Shown one piece after another: positions 1 through 8,571 of a stretch of 64,000 nucleotides of DNA. Numbering within the stretch: the first letter of the stretch is position 1; every line of letters begins with the position of its first letter. Both the position numbers and the translations under genes were made by a program. The notes beneath the pieces were generated by a model. It had not been told where the DNA came from. It made no database searches and was given only the letters and a program-made list of their open reading frames with translations. The stretch comes from Muribaculum sp. (lineage in GTDB: Bacteria; Bacteroidota; Bacteroidia; Bacteroidales; Muribaculaceae): positions 29,340-93,339 of the forward strand of contig VSOZ01000012.1 in assembly GCA_009775095.1 (NCBI GenBank), written 5' to 3'.

Positions 1-1703
1 AGCTGTGACACACGCGAAGCCATAGCAGGTATGATCGACGACGTAATGAGATTTATGACGTGGCGTGCATTGCCGAATTCGTCATCCCTACGGGCATAAT
101 CTTCCGCAAGACGCGTGCTAAGCCGACTGCGGGCCTGCTCGCCAAGCATGAAGTGGTTGCGCCGCAGATAACCCTCGGCAATCTCCATAAGTTCACGTTC
201 ATTAAAATCCTCGAAGGTAAAGATATTGCTTTGCGGTATGCGCGAACGCAATCCGGGATTGATGTCAAAAAGCTGCTGCATCGGCTCCGTATAGCCTGCC
301 AGAATAAGCATCCAGTCGCGTTTTGACTCGTCGGCAAGAGCCGTCATAAGGGTTTCGATGACGAAACGTCCGGGATCTTTCGGGTCATCAGGCTGACACA
401 GCTGATATGCCTCGTCAATAAACAGGATTCCGCCCTCCGCCTCTTCAAGAGCAGCCAAAGTATTCTCGGACTCTGAATTATAATATTTACCGACAAGGGT
501 AGCACGCTCACGCACCACGACATGGCCTTTTGAGAGTACTCCAAGCTCCCGAAGCTTGCTACCGAGTATTTTGGCTACGGTTGTCTTTCCGGTTCCCGGC
601 GACCCCAAAAACATGGAGTGAAGAGGAAGTGAAAGGCTTGAGAAGCCGGCATCCTCACGCATACGGTTGAAACGCATAAGGGCCGTATATTGGGATACTC
701 GCTGCTTGATCGACGTGAGTCCGACGAGATTATCAAGGCCGAAAGCTTCATCAACATGCTCGCATGGCTCATCATTGGGCTTCTTGTCATACAACGCTTT
801 ATGCTTTTCCACCATCTCTCGAAACACAACAGGATAAGCCGAGCCCTCGGCGCCTGTCCGCTGCGTCAGCTCCTCGTCTTTCCACGGTATTTCCACAACA
901 GGGCCTTCGTTGGAGAAGAGAAAAGAAGCAAATACATAGCCCATGCAACGGAGTTCCACACGATAAACGCCCTTGACCTCCGGCTCAATCGAAAACAATC
1001 GTCTTACAACAAGGGCCTCTTCGTCATCAAACTCGGAATACCGCTCTACAGGCACCAAAAGATGCCGCTCGCTTGTGCCGTCGGGACGCACAAGACCTAT
1101 CTCTACTTCGGGAAGTTTCGCTATCGTATCGGGAAGTTTTTTATCCAGCAAAAACTCGACATACAGTTCGTTGTCCAGCCGCGCTCCGGGCGAAGCCACT
1201 CTTTCGCTGGGCCGGTCAAGAATCACACCACCCTCAATCGGAAAATACCACTTGGTCGGCAGACGAAGTTCTTTCAGAGAGAAAAAGCGTATTTCGCGCG
1301 ACTTAAGCTCCGTACCGCAAGCCTCCACCGTGATCCGGCAAAGGTGATACGGGTCTATGTCACCTGACGGTACATATATGTCAAGGCGCTCATCGCGAAT
1401 AAACTCATCGCGCGACATTGAAAAATTTGTAATCGAACGCGCACCCACCACACGATCGTCGTCGCTGACATCACGAAGAGTCACCGAAAGCACCGATATT
1501 TTTATGCCTTTGGGAGTGGTCTTGAGGGCTTGTTCATTGATCAGCGACATGTAGACCGCGACATGGGTCTGATGAGGGAAGAGGAGAAAATGGTTTCGGT
1601 TGTCAAACAGTTCGGCACCGGGGAATTCTGTAGCTATTTTGCTGGTTGAGTCGTAGGGACGCACTTTGAGGTCACCTACAGATATTCGTTTTTGTATATT
1701 CAT
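1..1703 (-). CDS. AAA+ ATPase, CbbX/SpoVK-like, 3' end beyond the window
   Basis: The reading frame is open from an ATG at 1703-1701 to the left edge (567 codons seen, no stop), so the C-terminus is missing. Residues 1 to about 330 form a beta-rich N-terminal region I do not recognise. The AAA+ module follows, with Walker A GSPGTGKT at residues 367-374 and Walker B GGILFIDEA. The pore-loop/helix arrangement resembles CbbX and SpoVK ATPases, which remodel protein partners as hexamers. The partner here is unknown. The gene is read away from the GlpT-like operon terminator. The function is a family-level inference; the ATPase call itself is firm. Confidence 0.85.
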   Translation of the reverse strand, partial: MNIQKRISVGDLKVRPYDSTSKIATEFPGAELFDNRNHFLLFPHQTHVAVYMSLINEQALKTTPKGIKISVLSVTLRDVSDDDRVVGARSITNFSMSRDEFIRDERLDIYVPSGDIDPYHLCRITVEACGTELKSREIRFFSLKELRLPTKWYFPIEGGVILDRPSERVASPGARLDNELYVEFLLDKKLPDTIAKLPEVEIGLVRPDGTSERHLLVPVERYSEFDDEEALVVRRLFSIEPEVKGVYRVELRCMGYVFASFLFSNEGPVVEIPWKDEELTQRTGAEGSAYPVVFREMVEKHKALYDKKPNDEPCEHVDEAFGLDNLVGLTSIKQRVSQYTALMRFNRMREDAGFSSLSLPLHSMFLGSPGTGKTTVAKILGSKLRELGVLSKGHVVVRERATLVGKYYNSESENTLAALEEAEGGILFIDEAYQLCQPDDPKDPGRFVIETLMTALADESKRDWMLILAGYTEPMQQLFDINPGLRSRIPQSNIFTFEDFNERELMEIAEGYLRRNHFMLGEQARSRLSTRLAEDYARRDDEFGNARHVINLITSSIIPAMASRVSQ

Positions 1704-2142
1704 AATCGTTTCTTTTTAGGTTAATAAATCACGGCTATGGCACCGAAGCGCCACAGCCCGTTAAAAAATCACACCGGCATCCAGTCCGTGACGCCTCCGC
1801 CGCGGGGCATGAATTCCGGTCCACAATGTCAATGTACTCCCTTCGGGCTGACAGAATAGTTGCGATCATGTGCAGACACAGCAAGCCCTGTCGGTCCTTG
1901 TCTCGGTGTTCGAATCTGTTGAAGGGAGTCGTCAACGCAACGCCCTACCCGGATCTGCCTCAGGCGGCAAAACCGGCACCATCAGATGTTTACGGTAGTT
2001 ACGTGTCATTGTGTTGACTTTGTGATTTAGTTAATCTAAAAAGAATTAAGACCGCCATTCCAAACCATAGGATGGCAATCATGCGGCAAATTTAATCAAC
2101 GCTACGCAATTTTCCAAATTTTATTTTTAAGTACATAAAAAG
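1704..2142. other. Non-coding stretch with possible structured RNA
   Basis: No convincing protein gene is seen; short frames here lack domains and good starts. An 11-bp stem (1733-1743 with 1748-1758, two G-U pairs in the minus-strand RNA) closes on a UUCG tetraloop about 30 bases upstream of the AAA+ start. A 9-bp long-range helix is possible between 1836-1844 and 1921-1929. Together they could be a leader of the AAA+ gene or a separate RNA, but I recognise no known RNA family. Confidence 0.35.
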
Positions 2143-2183
2143 TCTCCAAATAGAATCCCGGTGCGGGCATCTCTATTTGGAGA
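2143..2183 (-). terminator. Hairpin terminator of the GlpT-like operon
   Basis: Twelve-base perfect arms (2143-2154 and 2172-2183) enclose a loop that contains a smaller CCCG/CGGG stem. Reading leftward, the stem is followed by a run of five T residues, as in an intrinsic terminator. It lies about 40 bases after the stop of the last gene of the SusCD-type operon and fits the end of that transcript. An A-rich tract on the other side could serve the opposite strand less well. Confidence 0.8.
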
Positions 2184-2224
2184 TAAAAAATAATATGTTC
2201 AGACGTTATCAGAATTGCAGATTC

Positions 2225-3574
2225 TTATTCCGAGGCTTTGGCGTTCCAGACAGTAAGAACACACAGAACAGACAAGACAGCCGACCCGATCCAGAACCAT
2301 GTCACGACCGAGAAGTCATATACCGCAAGTCCGTCGACAACCGACTTGCCGTTGCCGATAGTAAGTCCGCTGACAAAGTCCTGAAGAGCGGCTCCGATAT
2401 AAGAGGCGATACCCACCACACCAAGAGCGGCACCGGAGGCCTTCTTTGATGCAATATCGACAGCCATCAAACCGCCAAGGAAGCATATGAGAGCGCCAAT
2501 GGCGAGTCCGAAAATGACCATACTGGCAGCATCAAGCCAGAAGTTATCGGACGGTCCGAGCAAAAACAGACATAGACCCAATATATTCATAAGTCCGAAA
2601 ATCAGCGCCGGCATATTGCGCCGTCCACCGAAAAAGCGGTCGGAAATCCAACCGGAGAGTACAGTGCCGACAATGCCGCATACCGAGCTTATCGAAATTA
2701 CGGAGCTGGCTTCAAGATTGGTATAGCCCTTTTCGGCTTCAAGGAAGAAGATGCCCCAACTGTTGACAGCGTAGCGTGATATATACATAAACGCACTGCC
2801 GAGTGCAAGCATCCATATGGCAGGATTGCGAAGCACCTGCTTCTGATATTCGGCAACAGAAGTTTTATCAGACCCCTCTTCTTTCTTTTCTGACACTTCA
2901 CCGCTATACACATCGACAGGCGGCAAGCCGCACGACTGCGGAGTGTCGCGCATAAACACGGCGACAATAACAAAACCGAGAAGTCCGAGTAATCCGGCAC
3001 CGCGAAAGCCCCACTGCCAACCGAAAGAGGCTACTATAACGGCTGTAGCTATAAAGGTGATAGCCTCACCTATATTATGGCTTGACGACCAGAAACCGTA
3101 AAACGAACCTCGGTCCTTGTTACTGTACCAACGAGAGAGGGCAACCACACACGGAGCGGCCCCCATAGACTGCATCCAGCCGTTTATAGCCCAAAGCACC
3201 ATAAACACGCCGAATGAAGCCACAAAACCAAGAGCAAGATTTATCAGCGCAGACACCAAAAGTCCCGCGGCGAGGAAACGCCTCACATTGCTGCGGTCAG
3301 CGAGAAAACCGTTGGTAAACTTACCTATGGCATAGGTCACAAACAATCCCGAACCAATTATTCCAAGTTCGGTCTCCGAAAGCACACCGGCATCGACAAT
3401 AGGCTTTTTTATGACATTAAGGCTCAGACGACATACATAGAACAGACCGTAACCGAGCGTGGCGGAAAGAAATACCTGCCAGCGCAGACGACTGTAACGC
3501 TTGCGCGTGGCCTCGGGCGACAATACCTCGCCCGAAGGACGCGACATAGCGAAGAAACTTAGCAAACTACTCAT
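2225..3574 (-). CDS. MFS organophosphate:phosphate antiporter, GlpT-like
   Basis: The 449-residue protein has about 12 hydrophobic segments and the N-terminal signature of the GlpT/UhpT family, including YGLFYVCRLSLNVIKKP, whose arginine matches a phosphate-binding arginine of GlpT. Known members exchange glycerol-3-phosphate or hexose phosphate for inorganic phosphate across the inner membrane. It is the last gene of the operon, 12 bases after a glycerophosphodiester phosphodiesterase, whose product is glycerol-3-phosphate. That makes glycerol-3-phosphate the most likely substrate, though this is inferred. A second ATG nine codons in is an alternative start. Confidence 0.85.
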   Translation of the reverse strand: MSSLLSFFAMSRPSGEVLSPEATRKRYSRLRWQVFLSATLGYGLFYVCRLSLNVIKKPIVDAGVLSETELGIIGSGLFVTYAIGKFTNGFLADRSNVRRFLAAGLLVSALINLALGFVASFGVFMVLWAINGWMQSMGAAPCVVALSRWYSNKDRGSFYGFWSSSHNIGEAITFIATAVIVASFGWQWGFRGAGLLGLLGFVIVAVFMRDTPQSCGLPPVDVYSGEVSEKKEEGSDKTSVAEYQKQVLRNPAIWMLALGSAFMYISRYAVNSWGIFFLEAEKGYTNLEASSVISISSVCGIVGTVLSGWISDRFFGGRRNMPALIFGLMNILGLCLFLLGPSDNFWLDAASMVIFGLAIGALICFLGGLMAVDIASKKASGAALGVVGIASYIGAALQDFVSGLTIGNGKSVVDGLAVYDFSVVTWFWIGSAVLSVLCVLTVWNAKASE

Positions 3575-3586
3575 AACACAAGCATA

Positions 3587-4498
3587 TTAATCATGAAGTC
3601 CGCGCTGACGCAGATATTTAAGCAGATGTTCGGCACGGTCGGTCTGTATGATGGTAGCGCCGAGAGTGTCAATAAGGTATCCGAACGAGGCATCGGTGTC
3701 TGACAAAGAAAGGTCATCGTCATGTCCGCCGCAAAGAGTATCCCAAAGAGTATTGTACCATATAAGCGCTTTGCCGTCAAGCGACTCACGGAGTTGCACA
3801 GGCATACTGTTGGAGTCATCGGCATACACCAGCTCATAAGCTACGGGACGCAATCGCTCCATAAAGCCGGTCATAAGTTCACCGGCAGCCGGTTTGTCGA
3901 GATTCACCACAGGCATGTAGATAACCTCATCAAGATAAGGCCCGTAGAGAGCAAAAACATCATCGGCAGGCTTAGCCCCCTTCATAATCACCTGACGGGC
4001 CGTGCCGGTCTTTTCAAGCACAGACATCAGCAGGTCAAAATAGCGGTCGGCTTTGTCAAGATTGACAAGCACCTTGCCTTTGGCCTCAAGAAGAGCCTCC
4101 TCAAGCGTGGGCACTCCGTGCATTGTCTTTATGCCGCAACCGTTTTTCAGTTTTAGAGTCTTTATCGAGTCAACGGTCCACTCCTTTACAAGCCCTTTGC
4201 CTGTTGTGGTTCGTTCAAGGCGGCCGTCATGCATGACTATGAGCACGCTGTCTTTAGTCAGCTGCAGGTCAAGTTCCACCACATCGACACCCACGTCAAT
4301 TGAATGACGTATGGCGGCAAGCGAGTTTTCAGGAGCATATCTCCAGTCGCCGCGGTGAGCCACAACCATGACCGACGATTTGTCGCCCGACATGAGCTTC
4401 TCGCGCAGAGCCTCGGCCCTGTTGCCTGACGATAAGGCATGCATCGGCAATATCGCGGCAAGCAATAGTATGATCAACAAAATTTTTTTCATATTCAC
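3587..4498 (-). CDS. Glycerophosphodiester phosphodiesterase family protein (copy 1)
   Basis: This 303-residue protein has an N-terminal hydrophobic signal sequence, so it is probably exported to the periplasm. The GDPD catalytic set is visible: H48-R49, E57-x-N, E75-x-D77 (metal ligands) and H90. The family hydrolyses glycerophosphodiesters such as glycerophosphocholine to glycerol-3-phosphate and an alcohol. It is a tandem paralogue of the gene at 4546-5454. The first 170 or so residues and the last 35 are almost identical between the copies while the region between has diverged, which may set substrate preference. It is co-directional with the GlpT-like gene. Confidence 0.9.
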   Translation of the reverse strand: MNMKKILLIILLLAAILPMHALSSGNRAEALREKLMSGDKSSVMVVAHRGDWRYAPENSLAAIRHSIDVGVDVVELDLQLTKDSVLIVMHDGRLERTTTGKGLVKEWTVDSIKTLKLKNGCGIKTMHGVPTLEEALLEAKGKVLVNLDKADRYFDLLMSVLEKTGTARQVIMKGAKPADDVFALYGPYLDEVIYMPVVNLDKPAAGELMTGFMERLRPVAYELVYADDSNSMPVQLRESLDGKALIWYNTLWDTLCGGHDDDLSLSDTDASFGYLIDTLGATIIQTDRAEHLLKYLRQRGLHD

Positions 4499-4545
4499 TG
4501 TTTATCTTAAAAATCTGAATAAAATCATAATTCTAATAATACCAT

Positions 4546-5454
4546 CTAATCATGCAGACCTCGCCCGCGCAAATATTTAAGCAGATGTTCGGCACGATCG
4601 GTCTGTATTATCGTAGCTCCGAGAGTGTCAATCAGATAGCCATACGATGCATCGGCATCAACCAATGACAATTCATCATCATGACCTCCACACTGAGTAT
4701 CCCAAAGCGTGTTGTACCATATCAGCGCATTGCCGTCCAGTTTGTTTTTCAGTTCCAAAGCATAGCCTACGGCATCATCGGTCGAGTATGACAGTTCGTA
4801 AACCGACGACTTAAGTTCATTAAAAAATCCGTCCATGAGCTCACGCGCGTCCGGCCTGTCAAGCTTCAGCTTGGGCATATAAATAACTTTGTCAAGATAC
4901 GCGCCATACAGACTCTGAACTTCAGTCGCAGGCTTGGGACTTTTCATAATCACCTGACGGACCGTGCCGGTCTTTTCAAGCACAGGTATCAGCAGGTCAA
5001 AATAGCGGTCGGCTTTATCAAGATTGACAAGCACCTTGCCTTTGGCTTCAAAAAGAGCCTCCTCAAGCGTGGGCACACCGTGCATAGTCTTTATGCCGCA
5101 ACCGTTTTTCAACTTTAGAGTTTTTATCGAGTCAACGGTCCACTCCTTTACAAGCCCCTTGCCTGTCGTGGTACGTTCAAGACGACCGTCATGCATGACT
5201 ATGAGCACACTGTCTTTGGTCAATTGCAGGTCAAGTTCCACCACATCGACACCCACGTCAATTGAATGACGTATGGCGGCAAGCGAGTTTTCAGGGGCAT
5301 ACCTCCAGTCGCCGCGGTGGGCCACAACCATGACCGACGACTTGTCGCCCGACAAGAGTTTCTCCCGCAGAACCTCGGCCCTGTTACCGGGCGACACGGC
5401 ATGCATCGACAATATCGCAGCAAACAGCAGTATTGTCAACGAAAACTTTTTCAT
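4546..5454 (-). CDS. Glycerophosphodiester phosphodiesterase family protein (copy 2)
   Basis: A 302-residue GDPD with a signal sequence and the same complete catalytic set as its neighbour (HRGDW, PENS, ELD, MHDG). It lies 8 bases after the metallo-beta-lactamase-fold gene and 47 bases before copy 1, so the two copies sit in one operon. Nucleotide identity is very high over the N-terminal two thirds, pointing to a recent duplication or gene conversion. The central-to-late region (about residues 175-260) differs, including an insertion/deletion. The exact glycerophosphodiester cleaved cannot be told from sequence. Confidence 0.9.
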   Translation of the reverse strand: MKKFSLTILLFAAILSMHAVSPGNRAEVLREKLLSGDKSSVMVVAHRGDWRYAPENSLAAIRHSIDVGVDVVELDLQLTKDSVLIVMHDGRLERTTTGKGLVKEWTVDSIKTLKLKNGCGIKTMHGVPTLEEALFEAKGKVLVNLDKADRYFDLLIPVLEKTGTVRQVIMKSPKPATEVQSLYGAYLDKVIYMPKLKLDRPDARELMDGFFNELKSSVYELSYSTDDAVGYALELKNKLDGNALIWYNTLWDTQCGGHDDELSLVDADASYGYLIDTLGATIIQTDRAEHLLKYLRGRGLHD

Positions 5455-5462
5455 CGTAACCG

Positions 5463-6563
5463 TTATCGCAAGTTACCGTTGCTCCAAATCATGCGTTCAC
5501 CCCAGAAAGGCATATATGTGTTATCGCAGTCGAGCTTTGAGGCCCGTTCCAATCCGAGAGCAAGCGACCAACGCGATGAAGCCACATCTTTATGAGTCAG
5601 TTCAAGTATATGTGACAACAACACATAATCAGGCTTGAACACGGCACCGATGACGTTGTTTTCGGTAAGCGCATTGGGAGCATATCGCGGTATATATATG
5701 TCTATATCCGCATCCTTTACCGTAGCGAATTTATCTGTGCCGAAGTTTGAGTCGCCCGAGTGCATTATAACACAGTTGCCGGCATCGGCGCCACAATCGA
5801 CTTTATATACCGTAACGGGCACATTCGTATCGCTGTTGTTATGGTCGGTTATAAAACTGTGTATGCTGAACGGCCCTATGTTATAATCCTTGTTTTCGTC
5901 AGTTATATACTGCGGGTCACACCCCTCGATATCAAAATTGGCGAGTACGGGCTTGCCGAGTTTAGCCATAGCCTGTGCAAGCGGCAACGACTTATGATCG
6001 TTATGCACATGAGTTATGGCATAGAAGTCAATATACGGAGCAAGTTCCTCGGCACGACGGTGAAATATGTCGACGGCAAATGTACCGGTAGCCGTTTTCA
6101 CTACATAGCCCATATTGTAAAGTTGGTAAACATGGACCTCGCCCGCTGCCGGAGTATCCTTGGATATGCCGTCGAGCACCCGGTCCATAGCCTTGTTGTA
6201 GTTATATATGACGGGAATGGTCTTCTCCATCGCCGTAGCAAGTGGAGCATCGCCTTCAAGATAAGCCTTGAAAATAACGTCGGTACATTCGTCGGCCTGT
6301 TTTTGAAGCGTATTGAATATATCGATACGTTGCGACAGATCGGATGATGCTGCAGAAGTTTCCCACAGGCGTGTCAGAGCATCATTTTCAGCCGAAGGTA
6401 ATACCGAGCCTTCGGGACGCCAATCATTTTTATCATCGTCGCATGCCGACATGCCGACAGCACCAATAAACACAAGCACCGCAGCCGCGGGCTTTGACAG
6501 TGTAGTCAAAGCCCTGTTGGCGGCGCCGCATAAAGCGGTAGAAATTGAACCTAAAATATGCAT
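5463..6563 (-). CDS. Metallo-beta-lactamase-fold lipoprotein
   Basis: From the ATG at 6563 the protein has 366 residues. That start places a hydrophobic segment ending in MSAC before an acidic stretch, a likely lipoprotein signal with C41. An upstream in-frame ATG (6644) would overlap the preceding gene and spoil the signal peptide. The metal site HVHNDH is at residues 185-190, with HSGDS and a later SHILELTH as further candidate ligands. MBL-fold enzymes include phosphodiesterases and a phospholipase D (NAPE-PLD), so a lipid or phosphodiester substrate would suit the operon. The specific reaction is not determinable. Confidence 0.8.
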   Translation of the reverse strand: MHILGSISTALCGAANRALTTLSKPAAAVLVFIGAVGMSACDDDKNDWRPEGSVLPSAENDALTRLWETSAASSDLSQRIDIFNTLQKQADECTDVIFKAYLEGDAPLATAMEKTIPVIYNYNKAMDRVLDGISKDTPAAGEVHVYQLYNMGYVVKTATGTFAVDIFHRRAEELAPYIDFYAITHVHNDHKSLPLAQAMAKLGKPVLANFDIEGCDPQYITDENKDYNIGPFSIHSFITDHNNSDTNVPVTVYKVDCGADAGNCVIMHSGDSNFGTDKFATVKDADIDIYIPRYAPNALTENNVIGAVFKPDYVLLSHILELTHKDVASSRWSLALGLERASKLDCDNTYMPFWGERMIWSNGNLR

Positions 6564-6595
6564 GAAGAATGAGTTTTTAATGTTTTTGAATACTG

Positions 6596-8548
6596 TTATC
6601 GCAATGAGTTTGTACCACAATGATTCCCGCCGCGTACCGGCCACCCTCCTGATGCAAGAGGCACCTTTATGTCGAAAGTGGCTACAGAACCGTTAAGGCC
6701 GTAATAGATGCGGCAATCAGGGCCAATCGATACAGGCGACATTGTCTGGTTACCTATGTTAAGTACTACCTCATCATTACCGCTACAGTCAAATGCAAGC
6801 AGATTGAACGGAGAAGCGTACTGCGATATATAAGCCTTATTATCGGCTCCGAGAGCGAAGCCCGAATAAATATAATTTTTCTGAACGGTGTAGTGCCACT
6901 TGACATTGCCGTTACGGTCAACCGCATACAGTCCTCCGGACTTCTCACAGAAATATACCGTGCCGTCGGCATCCACTACCGGATGATAGCAGTCATTTGT
7001 CGCCGAAGGACTCGTCCACAACGTACGGCCCGTATTCATATCGACAGCCGCCACGCCGCCTTTGCTCTTTAATGTAGCATATACTATGCCGTCATGCAGG
7101 GCGAGAGAGCCTCCTCGTTCGGTAACCTTGTGTCCGGTGTCGCACGCCCATCGCAGTGAACCCGATGCCGTGTATGACCACAATCCGGCCGAAGTGCCCA
7201 TGTACACATTGCCGTCGGCATCGACAGCCACACCTCCGGCGTTGCCGCTCTGTACGGCATCCCACTTCTTAGCTCCGTTGTCGGCATCAAGAGCCGTAAG
7301 TTTACCGCCGTCAACAAGTACATATACAACACCGTCAGATGTAACGGCGGGAGCGGCTTTGACAGCCTTGCCGAGCGTGGTCTTCCATTTCTCCACTCCA
7401 TTGGACGTAATGGCATAGAATGTACCGGCACCGTCCTCGGTACCGAAATATATCTTACCGTCAGCACCTACAGCGGGGCCTGCTCCATATGTGGCGGCCG
7501 CTGTTGCAAACTGCCATTTAACGGTACCGGCCACGGCATCTACCGCAAACAGCGTCTTGGTGCTCTGAGAAACGGTATAGAACGTCTGTCCGTCGCCGGC
7601 AAACACTATGTTGCTCGACTTCTGATAGCCTGTTCCCGCAACCTGAGTCCACGCAAACGGCAGGACATTGATTGTTATCGAAGCTGACTCTGTCACGAGG
7701 TTGTCGTACACAACATGTACTGTCACCGTATTTTCTCCGGCAAGAGCAAAGTAGCAATCAGCCGAGGGCTCGGACGATATATCGGTGCCATTGACACTCC
7801 ATTTAACCGACGCCACTTCACCCGAGATGAAATAAGCCGGATTATACTCGAGCTTGCACAACTCATACTGGTGAGGAGTTTCGGGAAGAGCCGATATGGG
7901 ACTGATCTGTCCGGGAACAGCCGTAGCCGATACGGCGGGGGAATTGCCGTGTCCATATACGCAGGTCAGTGTAAATGTATATTCCTTACCGTTTTCAAGC
8001 CCGTTAACAAGATATGACGCGGCATCGGGTTCGGGATTACCTGTCGATACGACCGTTCCGTCATCGGATGTAACCGAAAGGCTGTAAGTGTATGACAGTT
8101 CTGTAACCGGAGCTACCCATGATATAAATGCGCGTCCGTCACCGGCCATAGCCTTGAAGTCGGTTACCGGAAGACGTGTCGACTTGGGGGTGCAGGAAGC
8201 CGTAATTTTACGGGCAAGTCCGCTCTCATAGCGTGCCTGTACGGCAAATGTATAAGCGCAATCGTTGACAAGCGGAGCTATCACTGCCATTGACTCTTTG
8301 CCGTCGACAAAAACTTCACCGCCTTCACCCGCCTGCGAGGTGGTCCATGTTATATAGTAGTCAACGGGCATCGGTTTACCCTCCTGCGGCTTCCATTGCA
8401 ATGTTACCGACTCGTCGCCCGACAAAGCCGTCACTTCATCGACTTCATATCGGTCAAACGAAGCTCTGTAATCGTTTTCATCGTCACAACCGGTCAAAAC
8501 AAAGACGGCTATGGCTGCCAATAATGTATGTTTAAATAATCTTTTCAT
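6596..8548 (-). CDS. Lipoprotein with fibronectin III-like repeats and PQQ-type beta-propeller
   Basis: The ATG at 8548 gives 650 residues with a clean lipoprotein signal ending LTGC (C21). A longer frame from 8593 would overlap the SusD stop. Two FN3-like domains (about residues 35-125 and 130-220) and a PKD-like segment (about 230-305) precede a propeller (about 320-640). Repeated blades of the type VGADGKIYFGTEDG and DADNGAKKW mark PQQ-like/outer-membrane-propeller repeats. It occupies the position after susD where SusE/F-like surface ligand-binding lipoproteins are usually found, so a surface binding role is inferred. I see no catalytic residues. Confidence 0.8.
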   Translation of the reverse strand: MKRLFKHTLLAAIAVFVLTGCDDENDYRASFDRYEVDEVTALSGDESVTLQWKPQEGKPMPVDYYITWTTSQAGEGGEVFVDGKESMAVIAPLVNDCAYTFAVQARYESGLARKITASCTPKSTRLPVTDFKAMAGDGRAFISWVAPVTELSYTYSLSVTSDDGTVVSTGNPEPDAASYLVNGLENGKEYTFTLTCVYGHGNSPAVSATAVPGQISPISALPETPHQYELCKLEYNPAYFISGEVASVKWSVNGTDISSEPSADCYFALAGENTVTVHVVYDNLVTESASITINVLPFAWTQVAGTGYQKSSNIVFAGDGQTFYTVSQSTKTLFAVDAVAGTVKWQFATAAATYGAGPAVGADGKIYFGTEDGAGTFYAITSNGVEKWKTTLGKAVKAAPAVTSDGVVYVLVDGGKLTALDADNGAKKWDAVQSGNAGGVAVDADGNVYMGTSAGLWSYTASGSLRWACDTGHKVTERGGSLALHDGIVYATLKSKGGVAAVDMNTGRTLWTSPSATNDCYHPVVDADGTVYFCEKSGGLYAVDRNGNVKWHYTVQKNYIYSGFALGADNKAYISQYASPFNLLAFDCSGNDEVVLNIGNQTMSPVSIGPDCRIYYGLNGSVATFDIKVPLASGGWPVRGGNHCGTNSLR

Positions 8549-8571
8549 AATCGATATAGATATTTTTCGGA

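Noticed and set aside
690..1367. A 225-codon open frame on the plus strand
   Set aside because: It lies opposite the AAA+ gene, has no domain and no signal, and the minus-strand frame has clear Walker motifs.
1908..1925. A GTTCGAATC-like T-loop hinting at a tRNA
   Set aside because: The flanks do not form a T stem, and no acceptor, D or anticodon arm can be built.
1735..1935. A 66-codon minus-strand frame in the gap before the AAA+ gene
   Set aside because: No homology or structure suggests a protein, and it overlaps the stable hairpin, so I treat the area as non-coding.
4486..4560. The gap between the two GDPD genes as a separate promoter
   Set aside because: It is a 47-base AT-rich spacer without a convincing -33/-7 pair, so one operon is simpler.
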